A program made the translations under genes and the position numbers. Below, in pieces: positions 27,409 to 36,493 of a stretch of DNA of 64,000 nt (the first letter of the stretch is position 1; every line of letters starts with the position of its first letter). The stretch comes from Azospirillum sp. SYSU D00513 (lineage in GTDB: Bacteria > Pseudomonadota > Alphaproteobacteria > Azospirillales > Azospirillaceae). Location: positions 1-64,000 of the forward strand of contig NZ_JAFIQV010000028.1 in NCBI RefSeq assembly GCF_017356015.1, given 5' to 3'. The notes beneath the pieces were generated by a model, which was not told the origin of the DNA, made no database searches, and was given only the letters and a program-made list of their open reading frames with translations.

Positions 27409-28917
27409 CTATGGTTTCCAGCGCACGGCGGTGGCGTCGTTGGCCTGGACCGGGCGGTTGACCCACATGCCCTCGACCCCGGCCTTCTGCACCGTGGTGA
27501 CCGGCAGCATGAAGAGGAAGCCGTTCACCGCGTCTTCCGCCAGGAGCTTCTGCTGTTCGCCGTAGAGGGATTTGCGCCTGGCGGCGTCCTGGGTGCGGTT
27601 CAGCTCCTCCTCCAGGGCGAGGAAGCGTTCGCTGCGGTAGTTGAAGTAGTAGTCGGGGCGGGCGTAGATGTCGATGTCCAGCGGCTCGGTGTGGGCGATG
27701 ACGGTCAGGTCGTAATCCTTGCCGCGGAAGACCTTTTCCAGCCAGGCCGCCCATTCCATCGGCTCGATCGACGCGCGGACGCCGACCTCCGCCAGCATGG
27801 CCGCGATCAGCTCGCCGGAGCGGCGGGCGTAGACCGGGGGCGGCAGCTTCAGCACTGTCTCGAACCCGTCCGGGTAGCCGGCCTCGGCCAGCAGCGTCTT
27901 GGCCTTCTCGACGTCGTAGGGATAGCGCTCCGTCAGGTCCAGATAGCCGTCCCGGTGGGGCGGGAAATGGCTGCCGATGGCGACACCGTTGCCGAACAGC
28001 ACCCCGTCGATCAGCATCTTGGGGTCGATGGCGTGGGCCAGCGCCCGGCGCACCCGGACGTCGTCGAAGGGCTTGCGGCCGTTGTTGGTGGCGAGGATGG
28101 TCTCGCCCTCGGACGTGCCGACGGTCACCGTGAAGCGCGGGTCGTCCTTGAACTGCGGCAGCGCCTCGTAGGTGTCGAACTGCGGGAACGTGTCCACGTC
28201 GCCGGCCTGGAGGCTCGCCACCTGGGCGGCCGGGTCGGCGATGAAGCGGAAGGTCACGCGCTCCAGCGCCGGCTTCGGCCCGTCATAGTCGGGGTTGCGC
28301 ACCAGCACCACCCGGTCGCCGGCGGTCCAGCCCTCGAAGCGGAAGGGGCCGGTGCCCACGGGGGTCTGCTTGTTGGCCGCCGCCGTCTCCGGCGCGACGA
28401 TGGCCGCGTCGCCGGTTCCCATGTGGAAGAGGAACAGCCCGTCGGGCCGCGACAGCTTCACCACCACCGTGCGCGGGTCGGGCGTTTCCACGGAGTCGAT
28501 GGCCGCGAAATAGGCCTTCTGCGCGTTCACCGAATCGGCGGCGCGGGCGCGGTCGAGAGAGAACTTCACGTCCGCCGAATCGGCGGCGGTGCCGTCGTGG
28601 AAGCGCGCGCCTTCGCGCAGGGTGAAGCGGTAGGTCAGCCCGTCCCCCGACACGGTCCAGCGCTCCGCCAGGCCGGGCACGACCTTGCCGTCCGCGTCGA
28701 TGCGGGTCAGCGCCTCGAACAGGTTGGCGTAGGTCACCTCGTCGATGGCCGCGGCGGCCCCCGCCGTCGGGTCGAGGTGCGGCGGCTCCAGCCGCATGCC
28801 GAGCACGAGGTCGGTGCGCGCCTGCTGGCTCCGGGGCTGCTCCTGCGCCGGTGCGGGCACCGCCATCATCGCCGGCAGAAGGGCGGCGAGCGCGAGGCGC
28901 GGAAAGCGGATCGGCAT
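27409..28917 (-). CDS. Family 5 extracellular solute-binding protein
   Basis: A 502-residue periplasmic binding protein of the peptide/nickel/oligosaccharide class. A Sec signal peptide ends near AVPAPAQEQ. Typical family pieces are LRLEPPHLDPT-like LGMRLEPPHLDPT, FTLREGARFHDGTAADSADVKF and TNNGRKPFDDVRVRRALAHA. The ATG at 28917 sits nine bases after GGGGGAGA. The frame stays open far upstream, but that is a high-GC artefact overlapping the divergent methyltransferase. It heads the operon with both permeases. No ATPase gene accompanies them in this window. Confidence 0.9.
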   Translation of the reverse strand: MPIRFPRLALAALLPAMMAVPAPAQEQPRSQQARTDLVLGMRLEPPHLDPTAGAAAAIDEVTYANLFEALTRIDADGKVVPGLAERWTVSGDGLTYRFTLREGARFHDGTAADSADVKFSLDRARAADSVNAQKAYFAAIDSVETPDPRTVVVKLSRPDGLFLFHMGTGDAAIVAPETAAANKQTPVGTGPFRFEGWTAGDRVVLVRNPDYDGPKPALERVTFRFIADPAAQVASLQAGDVDTFPQFDTYEALPQFKDDPRFTVTVGTSEGETILATNNGRKPFDDVRVRRALAHAIDPKMLIDGVLFGNGVAIGSHFPPHRDGYLDLTERYPYDVEKAKTLLAEAGYPDGFETVLKLPPPVYARRSGELIAAMLAEVGVRASIEPMEWAAWLEKVFRGKDYDLTVIAHTEPLDIDIYARPDYYFNYRSERFLALEEELNRTQDAARRKSLYGEQQKLLAEDAVNGFLFMLPVTTVQKAGVEGMWVNRPVQANDATAVRWKP

Positions 28918-29076
28918 GATGACGTGTCTCCCCCGGTCGAATGCGGCGGGATGATGCTGCGCACAATCCCCGAGCGCAAGGCCGCTTCGCCGGCTTTCCC
29001 GGAACTTCCCCGCCCCAACCCCGATTGCATGGCCGGCGGAAGCCGTTAGGATGCGCGCCGAAGACCGAGGGGCACC

Positions 29077-30297
29077 ATGACCGAATCGACCAGGACCGAA
29101 GCGAACAAGACCGTGAAATACCCGTCCATCCACCTCCAGGCCGGCCGCCAGAAGCGCGTCGTGAACGGCCATCCCTGGGTCTATTCGAACGAGGTCCAGA
29201 TGGACGCCGCCGCCAAGGCGCTGCCCGCCGGCAGCCCGGTGCGGCTGCTGGAGCCGAGCGGCAAGCCGGTGGGCATCTTCACCTTCAACCCGCACACGCT
29301 GGTCGCGGCCCGGCTGCTGTCCACCGACCCGGCGGCGGTGATCGACGGCGCCTTCCTGGAACGCCGCCTGCGCGCCGCCACGGAGCTGCGCGACCGGCTG
29401 TTCGGCCGTCCCTTCTACCGGCTGGTCCATGCGGAGGCCGACGGGCTGCCCGGCCTGATCCTGGACCGCTTCGGCGATGTCGTCACGGTGCAGGCGAACT
29501 CCGCCTTCATCGACCAGCGCATGGATCTGCTGCTGGAGGCGCTGGACCGGGTGCTGGCCCCGCGCGCGGTCATCCTGCGCAACGACAGCAACCAGCGCGG
29601 GCTGGAGGGGCTGGCGGAGGAGAACCGCCTCGCCAAGGGCGAACTCGACGGGCCGATCCGGCTGGAGGAGAACGGGTCGGTCTTCTTCGCCGATCCCTTG
29701 GGCGGGCAGAAGACCGGCTGGTTCTACGACCAGCGCGACAACCGGGCCTTCATCGCCGGGCTGGCGAAGGGGGCGCGGGTCATCGATTTCTACAGCTACA
29801 ACGGAGGCTTCGCCGTGCAGTGCGCGTTGGCCGGTGCTGAATCCGTGGTGGCGGTGGACCGCTCCCAGGCGGCGCTCGACAACGCGGCCCGCGCCGCCGA
29901 GGCCAACGGGGTGGCCGCCCGCTTCGAGGCGCGCCGCGCCGACGCCTTCGAGGAGATGGAGCGGCTGGGTGCGGCGGAGGAGCGGTTCGGCGTGGTCATC
30001 GCCGACCCGCCGGCCTTCGTGAAGTCCAAGAAGGACCTCGCCGCCGGCAGCCGCGCCTACCGCAAGATGACGCGTCTGGCCGCACGGATCACCGCACCCG
30101 GCGGCTATCTGCTCTGCGCCTCCTGCAGCCACAACGTGGACCCGCCGGCCTTCGCCGAGCAGGTGGCGCGCGGCCTGACCGACGCGGGCCGGACCGGCCG
30201 CATCCTGCGCTCCGCCGGGGCGGCGCCGGACCATCCGGTCCACCCGCACCTGCCGGAATCGGCCTACCTGAAGGCCATCGTCATGCAGCTCGACTGA
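29077..30297 (+). CDS. 23S rRNA (cytosine-C5)-methyltransferase, RlmI-like
   Basis: A 406-residue class I methyltransferase with an N-terminal PUA domain (about 15-90, QKRVVNGHPWVYSNEV) and a catalytic domain: RVIDFYSYNGGFAVQCA (motif I), VVAVDRSQAALDNA, FGVVIADPPAFVKSKKD and LLCASCSHNVDP. This layout matches the RlmI/YccW family modifying 23S rRNA C1962 in E. coli; the target here is inferred. Divergent from the ABC binding-protein gene. Confidence 0.9.
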   Translation: MTESTRTEANKTVKYPSIHLQAGRQKRVVNGHPWVYSNEVQMDAAAKALPAGSPVRLLEPSGKPVGIFTFNPHTLVAARLLSTDPAAVIDGAFLERRLRAATELRDRLFGRPFYRLVHAEADGLPGLILDRFGDVVTVQANSAFIDQRMDLLLEALDRVLAPRAVILRNDSNQRGLEGLAEENRLAKGELDGPIRLEENGSVFFADPLGGQKTGWFYDQRDNRAFIAGLAKGARVIDFYSYNGGFAVQCALAGAESVVAVDRSQAALDNAARAAEANGVAARFEARRADAFEEMERLGAAEERFGVVIADPPAFVKSKKDLAAGSRAYRKMTRLAARITAPGGYLLCASCSHNVDPPAFAEQVARGLTDAGRTGRILRSAGAAPDHPVHPHLPESAYLKAIVMQLD

Positions 30298-30320
30298 CAG
30301 GCGCCCTCACGGAGCGCTTC

Positions 30321-30788
30321 CTAGCGGCCGATCGTGTTCTGCTCGTGCTGCCGCAGCAGCAGGTCGCGCTGGCCGACGGGGTCGAGCTGGTTGAAGCGGT
30401 CGGCCTCGCGCAGCCGGTCGAGCTGGGGCTGCATCAGGTCGCGCTTGGCGTCGTTCACCGCATCCCTGTTGGACGGCGGCGGCGGCAGGCCCGGCGTGGT
30501 GATGAAGGGAACCGCCTGCTCCGGCGCCGGGGAGGAGCTGCCGACCCGCCGCCGGGGCGCCTGCCGGTCCGGTTCCCGGTTCGGGTTCTGACCGTTCTGG
30601 GCCTGCTGCCGGGCGGGCTCCGCCTCCGCCCGCGACGGGGCGGGCGCGGCGCCGATGCCCGGCGTGTAGGACTGGGTGCGGATGGCGGGGGCCGGCGTCC
30701 GGGCCTGGCCGGGCGTCTCGTCCCGGACCTCCGTCGCGCAGGCGGCGAGAAGCAGCGCCAGGGCGACGGTCAGCGGTGTGTGTCTCAT
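30321..30788 (-). CDS. Putative lipoprotein
   Basis: A 155-residue protein beginning MRHTPLTVALALLLAAC. The lipobox LAAC places the modified cysteine at about residue 17. The mature part is Pro/Gln/Arg-rich and probably disordered up to about 105, then charged and helical (RDLMQPQLDRLREADRFNQL). I recognise no family. An outer- or inner-membrane lipoprotein is the safest description. It converges with the rRNA methyltransferase. Confidence 0.7.
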   Translation of the reverse strand: MRHTPLTVALALLLAACATEVRDETPGQARTPAPAIRTQSYTPGIGAAPAPSRAEAEPARQQAQNGQNPNREPDRQAPRRRVGSSSPAPEQAVPFITTPGLPPPPSNRDAVNDAKRDLMQPQLDRLREADRFNQLDPVGQRDLLLRQHEQNTIGR

Positions 30789-30895
30789 GGAACAAGGATG
30801 TCGGTGGCGCCCGCCCGGCGGCAAGGCGGGATTCCGGCTTACCGCCCGCCCCGCGGTCCGCCACGTCGCCCGAGTCCGCCGCCGGTCACGGCGGC

Positions 30896-31306
30896 TCAGG
30901 CCGCCGTCTTGAAGAGCTGGAGCGCCGGGGGCACGTCGGTGGGGCGCAGGCCGGATTGCAGCTCCTCGGCGGTGGTCACGGCGCCGGTCAGCGCCTCCGG
31001 TCGGAAGGGCTTGCGCAGGCAGCCGAGCGCCACGTCGCGGGCCTCGTCGCCCCGGTGCTCGTAGCCCGTGACCATCAGGGAGGGAATGCCGTGCTGCTCC
31101 TTGAGCGTGCGGGCGAGGCTCGCTCCGTTCTCGCCCCCCGCCAGATTGTAGTCGATCAGCGCCAGGTCCGGACGTTCGCGTCCGGCGAGCCGGACGGCCT
31201 TGGCGGCGTTCTTCAGCGGTCCGATCACCTCATGGCCTGCGTTCTGCAATACGGCTTTCATGGCCGGCCCGATCAACGGGTCGTCCTCCACGATGAGAAG
31301 CCTCAC
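30896..31306 (-). CDS. Single-domain response regulator (CheY-like)
   Basis: A 136-residue receiver. The acidic pocket is IVEDD at residues 5-9, the phosphoacceptor is D52 in LALIDYNLAGG, and the switch lysine lies in CLRKPF. There is no output domain. The start is GTG (M)RLLIVEDDPLIG; upstream sequence reads through but has no other good start. It lies 110 bases after the LuxR-type regulator. Its partner kinase is unknown; several orphan kinases lie in this window. Confidence 0.85.
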   Translation of the reverse strand: MRLLIVEDDPLIGPAMKAVLQNAGHEVIGPLKNAAKAVRLAGRERPDLALIDYNLAGGENGASLARTLKEQHGIPSLMVTGYEHRGDEARDVALGCLRKPFRPEALTGAVTTAEELQSGLRPTDVPPALQLFKTAA

Positions 31307-31416
31307 GGTCTTTACCCCGGTTATACTTATCGTTCGGTCGTTCCGGTCCTTCTCGCGAAGGACATCCTCGCAAAGAACAACGGGTCCGGTCCCAAGTGGT
31401 GTCCCGGTCGGGGCAA

Positions 31417-32211
31417 TCAAGCCGAACCGGTCGGCATATCCCCATCGGCTGTAGGGTTGTTCGGACCCAGCAGCCCGGCGCGCGCGGCGAGCATCGTCAC
31501 CTGGGTGCGGTTGCGGGCGTTGAGCTGCTGCATGATGGCGCGGACATGCACCTTCACCGTGCCTTCCAGCACGCCGAGGCTGCGGGCGATCTCCTTGTTC
31601 GAGGCGCCGGCGATCAGCAGATGCAGGACCTCCCGCTGCCGTTCGGTCAGGCCGCCGAGCATGGGATGGCCGCCGGGGGCGGCGGCCGGCGCCGGCCACG
31701 GAGGCGGGGGCTGCACCCGACGGGGCTCGCTGAGAGCGCCGGCGCGCGGCGCGTAGGTGCCGCCGCTCAGCACCAGCGGCAGCACATGCTCCAGCACCTC
31801 CGCCTTGCACCATTTCGGCAGGAAGCCGCTGGCGCCCGCGCGGATGCATTCGGCGGCGATGTCCGGGGCGGGCGAGGCGGAAATGACGACCACCGGCACC
31901 GGCCCCACGCGGTCCAGCAGATGGCGCAGGCCCGGGATGCCGTCGGCGTCGGTCAGGCCCAGGTCGTAGACGACCGCCGCCAGCCCTTCCATCCCCCGCG
32001 CCTTCTCCAGCGCCTCGCCCAGGCTGCCGGCCTCGGTCACAACGGCGCCGGGAAGGCGCGTCGCGATGGTCATCGCCAGCCCGCGCCGCATCAGGGCATG
32101 GTCGTCCACGAGCAGGATCGGCAGTTCCGGCGGGCCGTCCGCGTCCGCGCGGCGGGACTCCGGGACCCGGTCGCGCTGGACCGCGAAACGTGTGTCGTGT
32201 TGTACCGTCAT
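31417..32211 (-). CDS. LuxR-family response regulator (NarL type)
   Basis: A 264-residue two-domain regulator. The receiver at about 30-145 has LLVDDHALMRRGLAM and phosphoacceptor D83 in VVYDLGLTDADG. The LuxR-type HTH at about 195-250 has LTERQREVLHLLIAGASNKEIARSLGV and GTVKVHVRAIMQQL. The ATG at 32211 has GGCGAGG upstream. No kinase gene is adjacent. The DNA target is unknown. Confidence 0.9.
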   Translation of the reverse strand: MTVQHDTRFAVQRDRVPESRRADADGPPELPILLVDDHALMRRGLAMTIATRLPGAVVTEAGSLGEALEKARGMEGLAAVVYDLGLTDADGIPGLRHLLDRVGPVPVVVISASPAPDIAAECIRAGASGFLPKWCKAEVLEHVLPLVLSGGTYAPRAGALSEPRRVQPPPPWPAPAAAPGGHPMLGGLTERQREVLHLLIAGASNKEIARSLGVLEGTVKVHVRAIMQQLNARNRTQVTMLAARAGLLGPNNPTADGDMPTGSA

Positions 32212-32937
32212 TGCCTCGCCGTTCGTTGTTGTTGCTTGAGGACGGTGTCGTTTTTCCTGCTCCACGAAGACAGTAACAGCCGAAGGCGAGGGATGTTCGT
32301 TCTCGGACGGGGTGCTCCGAATGGAAGGGCGGCGCCCATGCAGAAAAGACGGACGCGCCTTCGCGCGTCCGCCAGGTCGGGTCACAACCGAAGGAACCCC
32401 TTTCGTGAAAAGGCGGGCGGCCCGGTGGGCGGTCCGGTCCCGGCCACATTCCCCACGACCGGCTCGGACCAGCGGGTCGGAGCCGGGGGCGACCGGCGCG
32501 GCGGAGCCACCACCAGGAGGCACACCGGGAGAGAGCACACCATCTCCGCCCCGCCGGTCATGGGGAAAACAGGTTCTCGGGGCGGACCGGCCCCCTTTCC
32601 GGCCGCCTTATACCGGCCGAGGAGCCCCGCCGCCTCCCCGGCCGGCGGTGGTATGCACGATGGCAGGCCGATGGCCGGACCTGCTGCACCGCCGCGATAG
32701 CCTGTCCGCACCAGGGCGCCGGAGAGCGGCGGGCGCTGTTCTGATGACCGGTCCCATCGCATGGGGCTGCTTCATGTTTCCCCTGAACGCTCCACCTTCC
32801 CTGCCGGCCGCCTCGCCCTCACGGGCGAGCGGCCGGTCTTTTTTCGCCCCCGCTCCCGCCCCCCGGCAGGCCGCCGGAAAAGCGCGGGCTTGGACTTGGC
32901 GGCAAGGACGATCCTGTCCGCGGCCTGTTGATGCCGC
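32212..32937. other. 726-base intergenic region with possible small RNA
   Basis: No plus-strand ORF here looks coding: the longest readings are Arg/Pro-rich high-GC artefacts. It contains a hairpin GGACGCGC-CTTC-GCGCGTCC around 32353-32373 and, near its right end, a strong rightward terminator with no upstream gene on that strand. A non-coding transcript ending at about 32844 is the simplest reason for that terminator. Confidence 0.45.
32803..32844 (+). terminator. Rightward intrinsic terminator without an obvious gene
   Basis: Arms CCGGCCGC-C-TCGCCC and GGGCGA-GCGGCCGG form a nearly perfect stem of about 14 bp with a short loop, followed by TCTTTTTT. The reverse strand has no T-run, so it acts rightward. 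The next gene starts at 32938, so it closes an upstream transcript. Confidence 0.8.
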
Positions 32938-33978
32938 ATGGAACTCGGCTCAATCGTCGTGATCGGCGCCTCGGCGGGCGGTGTGGAAGCGATCCTGGAA
33001 CTGGTGGCCGGCCTGCCGCGCGACCTGCCGGCGGCGGTCTGCATCGCCCTGCACATCGGCGCGCGGCCGAGCACCGCGCCCGAGCTGTTCGGCCGGGCCG
33101 GGCGGCTGCCCGCCGTCTTCGCCACGGACGGCGCTCCCCTGGTGCCCGGCCGCATCCACGTCGCGCCGCCGGACCACCATCTTCTGGTCGCGCCCGGCCG
33201 GCTGCATCTGTCGCGCGGCCCGCAGGAGAACCGCACCCGTCCCGCGGTCGATCCCCTGTTCCGCACCGCGGCCGAAGCCTATGGGCCGGCCGCCATCGGC
33301 GTGATCCTGTCCGGCCTGCTCAGCGACGGGACCGCCGGCCTCAGCGCGATCAAGGGCCGGGGCGGTACCACCGTGGTGCAGGACCCGCGGGACGCGCTCT
33401 ATCCGGGCATGCCGAACAGCGCGCTGGCCCATGTCGCCGTGGATCATTGCCTTCCGGTTTCCGGGATGGCCGGGCTTCTGGTCCGGTTGACGAAAGGGCA
33501 GGAGGTCGGACCACCGCCCTCCGCTGTCACGTCGGCACGTGCGAAAGGAACGGTCCCGCCGACCGCGACCGCCAGGGAGACGATCAGGATGGACGGCGAA
33601 TACGAACTGAATCAGCCTGTGGCGCTCTGCTGCCCCATCTGCGGCGGGGCCATGAAGGAAAGCTCGGTGGACTCCCTGCCCTATTACAGCTGCCACATCG
33701 GGCACCGCTTCGCCGCCGAGAACATGGACGCCGCCCAGTTCGACATGCTGGAGCAGGCGATGAGCGTGGCGTTGCGCACCCTGAACGAACGCACGGCCCT
33801 GTGCGAGCGCATGGCCACGGCCGCCGAAGCTAAGCACCAGACCCTTACCGCCCGGCGCTGGCGCGACGCGGCCCGCGAAGCCGGAGAGCGCGCCGAAACG
33901 CTCCGCCGCTTCCTGGAGCAGGACTGGATCCGGCCCGCCTCCAACGCCGAGGACAGGAACGAGACCGGAGAGGGATGA
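32938..33978 (+). CDS. Solo CheB-type protein-glutamate methylesterase with C-terminal Cys/His motif
   Basis: A 346-residue protein. The CheB catalytic domain at residues 1-185 lacks the usual receiver. The triad is visible: Ser in GASAGG, His in CIALHIGARPS, and Asp in LSGLLSDGTAGL. The C-terminal part has a zinc-ribbon-like CCPICGG...YYSCHIGHRF and a helical tail LRTLNERTALCERMA. A paralogue lies at 36494. Such stand-alone CheB proteins with CheR-PAS partners act in signalling other than classical chemotaxis; a CheR-PAS protein is encoded at 49116. Confidence 0.88.
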   Translation: MELGSIVVIGASAGGVEAILELVAGLPRDLPAAVCIALHIGARPSTAPELFGRAGRLPAVFATDGAPLVPGRIHVAPPDHHLLVAPGRLHLSRGPQENRTRPAVDPLFRTAAEAYGPAAIGVILSGLLSDGTAGLSAIKGRGGTTVVQDPRDALYPGMPNSALAHVAVDHCLPVSGMAGLLVRLTKGQEVGPPPSAVTSARAKGTVPPTATARETIRMDGEYELNQPVALCCPICGGAMKESSVDSLPYYSCHIGHRFAAENMDAAQFDMLEQAMSVALRTLNERTALCERMATAAEAKHQTLTARRWRDAAREAGERAETLRRFLEQDWIRPASNAEDRNETGEG

Positions 33979-34045
33979 GGCCGGCCACGGCACGGCCCCG
34001 TTGTGCGGCGTTGTGCAGTTTGTGCTGAAAGCATCTTTTGCACAA

Positions 34046-34066
34046 CGCCCCGTTCGGGGCGGTTTT
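34046..34066 (+). terminator. Probable terminator of the first CheB-type gene
   Basis: Stem CGCCCC / GGGGCG with loop GTTC, followed by GTTTT, 68 bases after the CheB-type stop. Stem is only six base pairs but very GC-rich. Confidence 0.6.
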
Positions 34067-34108
34067 CAGCGCAGTTTCAAGGGTTTGGCACTGTCCGCCG
34101 GACTGGCG

Positions 34109-34131
34109 CGTTGTGCAGCCGCTGCACAACG
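34109..34131. repeat. Perfect 10-bp inverted repeat CGTTGTGCAG
   Basis: CGTTGTGCAG and CTGCACAACG flank a CCG loop. Related halves occur at 34001-34017 (TTGTGCGGCGTTGTGCA) and 34039-34047 (TGCACAACG), so the GTTGTGCA unit occurs five times within 135 bases. Confidence 0.75.
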
Positions 34132-34284
34132 AAGGAGTGCCGTCCGGACGCAATCCGCCCCTTGATGGCGAGGATGTTAGGGCGGACTTCGCACCGGGGC
34201 AATGTTTCCGGACGCATCCCGCGACGCGGTGTTCACGCGGACAAGTAAGGCGCAACCGTCAGCCCCGCTTTCGAGCATGGGCGC

Positions 34285-34500
34285 TGACTAATTCCCTCTC
34301 CCCTTGGGGAGAGGGCCTCTCGCGCAAACGCAGTTTGCGCTGTCGGCGGCAGGCGAATGCCCTTGGCATTCGCTGGAAGCCGGGGTGAGGGGGGCAGGGG
34401 GGACATTTGCGTTCGGCAATCGCGGCCCCCTCACCCTCCCAGCCCTTGCGGGCTGGGCCCCGCCCTCTCCCCGGCGGGGAGAGGGAGAAGGCGGCGGCCC
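34285..34500. repeat. Dispersed repeat with paired hairpins (copy 1)
   Basis: An intergenic repeat made of nested inverted repeats. Outer parts are CTCTCCCC...GGGGAGAG stems and CCCCTCACC/GGTGAGGGG. The core has hairpin 1 GCGCAAAC-GCA-GTTTGCGC (34322-34340) and hairpin 2 GCGAATGCC-CTT-GGCATTCGC (34353-34373). The same two hairpins in the same order and spacing occur at 40510 and 53765 with compensating base changes. Confidence 0.75.
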
Positions 34501-34549
34501 GCTCCCGCGAGTGTTAAGGTCAAGGCGAGCCATGCGGTGCCGCTGGTCC

Positions 34550-36493
34550 TCAGCTCGCGATCAGCTCGTCCAGGGTCCGGGCGAGGTCGTTCGCCTCCAC
34601 CGGCTTGTGCAGCAGGCGGCAGTCGAGTGCGGCGGCCTCGCGCAGGCGGTCGGGGCCGGTGTCGCCGGTCATGATGATGGCCGGCAGGTCCCAGCGCGCG
34701 CGCACCATCTCCACCACGGCGCGGCCGGTGTGGCCGCCCGGCAGGCGGTAGTCGGAGATCAGCGCGCTCGGCCGCTCCTCGATGTGGTCCAGCAGCTCCG
34801 CCATCTCGTCGCGGCTGGAGGAGGAGACGACGTTCATCCCCCACAATTCCAGCAGCATGACGACGCCCTTGCGGACGGACAGGTCGTCCTCCACCACCAG
34901 CACGGTGCGCCCGCGCAGGCGCGCGAGGTCGGCGGTGGGAGCGGGACCAGCGCGCAATTCCATGGCCGCGGCCTCCGCCGGGGTGGCGAGCGGGACGCGG
35001 ACCCAGAAGACCGAGCCGCGCCCGACGACGGAGCGAAGGCCCAGCTCCAGCCCGAGCAGGCGGGCCAGCCGGTGGACGATGGCGAGCCCCAGCCCGAACC
35101 CGCGCGCGGCGTTCCGCTCCGGGTTGTGGAGCTGGTGAAACTCCTCGAAGATGGCCTTCCGGTGTTCCTCGGAGATGCCCGGGCCGGTGTCCCAAACCTG
35201 GAATTCCGCATGGCCGCCGCGCCGGCGGCAAGCGAACAGCACGCGTCCCTCCTCCGTGTGGGTCACGGCATTCGCCATGAGGTTGCGCAGGATGCGCTCC
35301 AGCAGATGGGCGTCGCTGCGCACGGCCAGTCCGCAGGTGCGCACGCGCAGTTCGATCCCCTCATGCTCGGCCTGGGCCTGGAATTCCGACGCCAGCCGGA
35401 TCATCAGGTCGTCCGGGTTGAAGGCGGCGATCTTCGGCTCGATCACGCCAGCCTCCAGCCGCGACAGGTCGAGCAGCCCGTCGAGCATGGAATGCAGCCC
35501 GTCGATGGAGGCCTGCAGCAGGCCCAGAAGCTCGCGGGTCGCCTCGTCCTTGGCCTGATAGCCGATCAGCCCGGTGTAGAGCGAGGCCGCCTGGATCGGC
35601 TGGCGCAGGTCGTGGCTGGCCGCCGCGATGAAGCGCGTCTTCGCCTGGTTGGCGCGTTCCGCCATGATGACCGCCTCGCGCAGGGCGTGCTCCATCTCCT
35701 TCTGGCGGGTGATGTCGATCGACAGGCCGGTCACGCGTGTGGCGCGCCCGTCCCGGCCGCGGGAGACGCGCCCGCGTCCCATGATCCAGCGCTGGCCCCG
35801 GACGGGGTGGAGGATGCGGAACTCCGCCAGGAAATCCTCCTGGCCGGGGGTGCTGACCGCGCTTTCCAGCGCCTGCCTCGCCCGGTCCCGGTCCCCGGGA
35901 TGGATGGACCGGATCCAGGCGTCGGGCGAGGGCGTCCAGGCCGCGGGATCGAGCCCGAACAGGTCGTAATATTCGGGCGAGCAGGTCGCGGTGCCGGTCT
36001 CGACCTCCCAGTCCCAGGTGCCGGCCGCGGCGCTGCGCTGGGCGAGGCGCAGCAGCTCCTGGCTGCGCGCGAGGGCCTCGTTCGCCTCGGTCAGGGAGGC
36101 GGTGCGTTCCGCCACCCGCTGTTCCAGCAGCTCCTTCTGCCGCTGGAGCTGTTCGTTCGCGACCTCCAGCTCCTCGGCGGTGACCTGAAGCTCCTCGATG
36201 GTCGTCTGAAGCTCCTCGGCCAGGACGCTGTAATCGACATCGGCCGGCGGCCTGCGCCCGGTGCTGGCGGAGCCGTGCCGCATGGCGGCGATCCGGGCTT
36301 CCAGCATCGCCGCGTGCGCCTGGGCACGGGCCAGCTCCACCGCCTGGCTCTGCCTTTGCGCCAGGAGCCGGTTCCGTTCCTCGGCGAGCCGCTGCATCTC
36401 CTCGCGAAGGGTCTCGTCGTTGATCAGGGCCTGTTCGCGCTCGTCTTCAAGCCAGGCAAGGCGTCGCCGCAGGGATTCCAAATCCTCACCCAT
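34550..36493 (-). CDS. Hybrid sensor histidine kinase with PAS and C-terminal receiver
   Basis: A 647-residue cytosolic kinase. The order is: coiled coil (about 1-140, with EELQTTIEELQVTAEELEVANEQL), PAS (about 145-265, ending GLSIDITRQKEMEHAL), HisKA with FIAAASHDLRQPIQAASLY, HATPase with ILRNLMANAVTHTEE and GFGLGLAIVHRLARL, then a receiver (VLVVEDD, phosphoacceptor in SALISDYRLPGG, lysine in LLHKPVE). The HDLRQPIQA H-box is typical of hybrid kinases of this type. It is divergent from the second CheB-type gene, sharing the sequence CATATG as both start codons. Confidence 0.9.
   Translation of the reverse strand: MGEDLESLRRRLAWLEDEREQALINDETLREEMQRLAEERNRLLAQRQSQAVELARAQAHAAMLEARIAAMRHGSASTGRRPPADVDYSVLAEELQTTIEELQVTAEELEVANEQLQRQKELLEQRVAERTASLTEANEALARSQELLRLAQRSAAAGTWDWEVETGTATCSPEYYDLFGLDPAAWTPSPDAWIRSIHPGDRDRARQALESAVSTPGQEDFLAEFRILHPVRGQRWIMGRGRVSRGRDGRATRVTGLSIDITRQKEMEHALREAVIMAERANQAKTRFIAAASHDLRQPIQAASLYTGLIGYQAKDEATRELLGLLQASIDGLHSMLDGLLDLSRLEAGVIEPKIAAFNPDDLMIRLASEFQAQAEHEGIELRVRTCGLAVRSDAHLLERILRNLMANAVTHTEEGRVLFACRRRGGHAEFQVWDTGPGISEEHRKAIFEEFHQLHNPERNAARGFGLGLAIVHRLARLLGLELGLRSVVGRGSVFWVRVPLATPAEAAAMELRAGPAPTADLARLRGRTVLVVEDDLSVRKGVVMLLELWGMNVVSSSSRDEMAELLDHIEERPSALISDYRLPGGHTGRAVVEMVRARWDLPAIIMTGDTGPDRLREAAALDCRLLHKPVEANDLARTLDELIAS

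Noticed and set aside
26701..29049. 782-residue plus-strand reading
   Set aside because: Antisense to the dipeptide-type permease and binding-protein genes, which have clear family motifs.
32312..32962. 216-residue plus-strand reading in the gap before the CheB-type gene
   Set aside because: Arg/Pro/Gly-rich composition, no ribosome site, contains a strong terminator inside the reading, and runs into the CheB-type gene out of frame.
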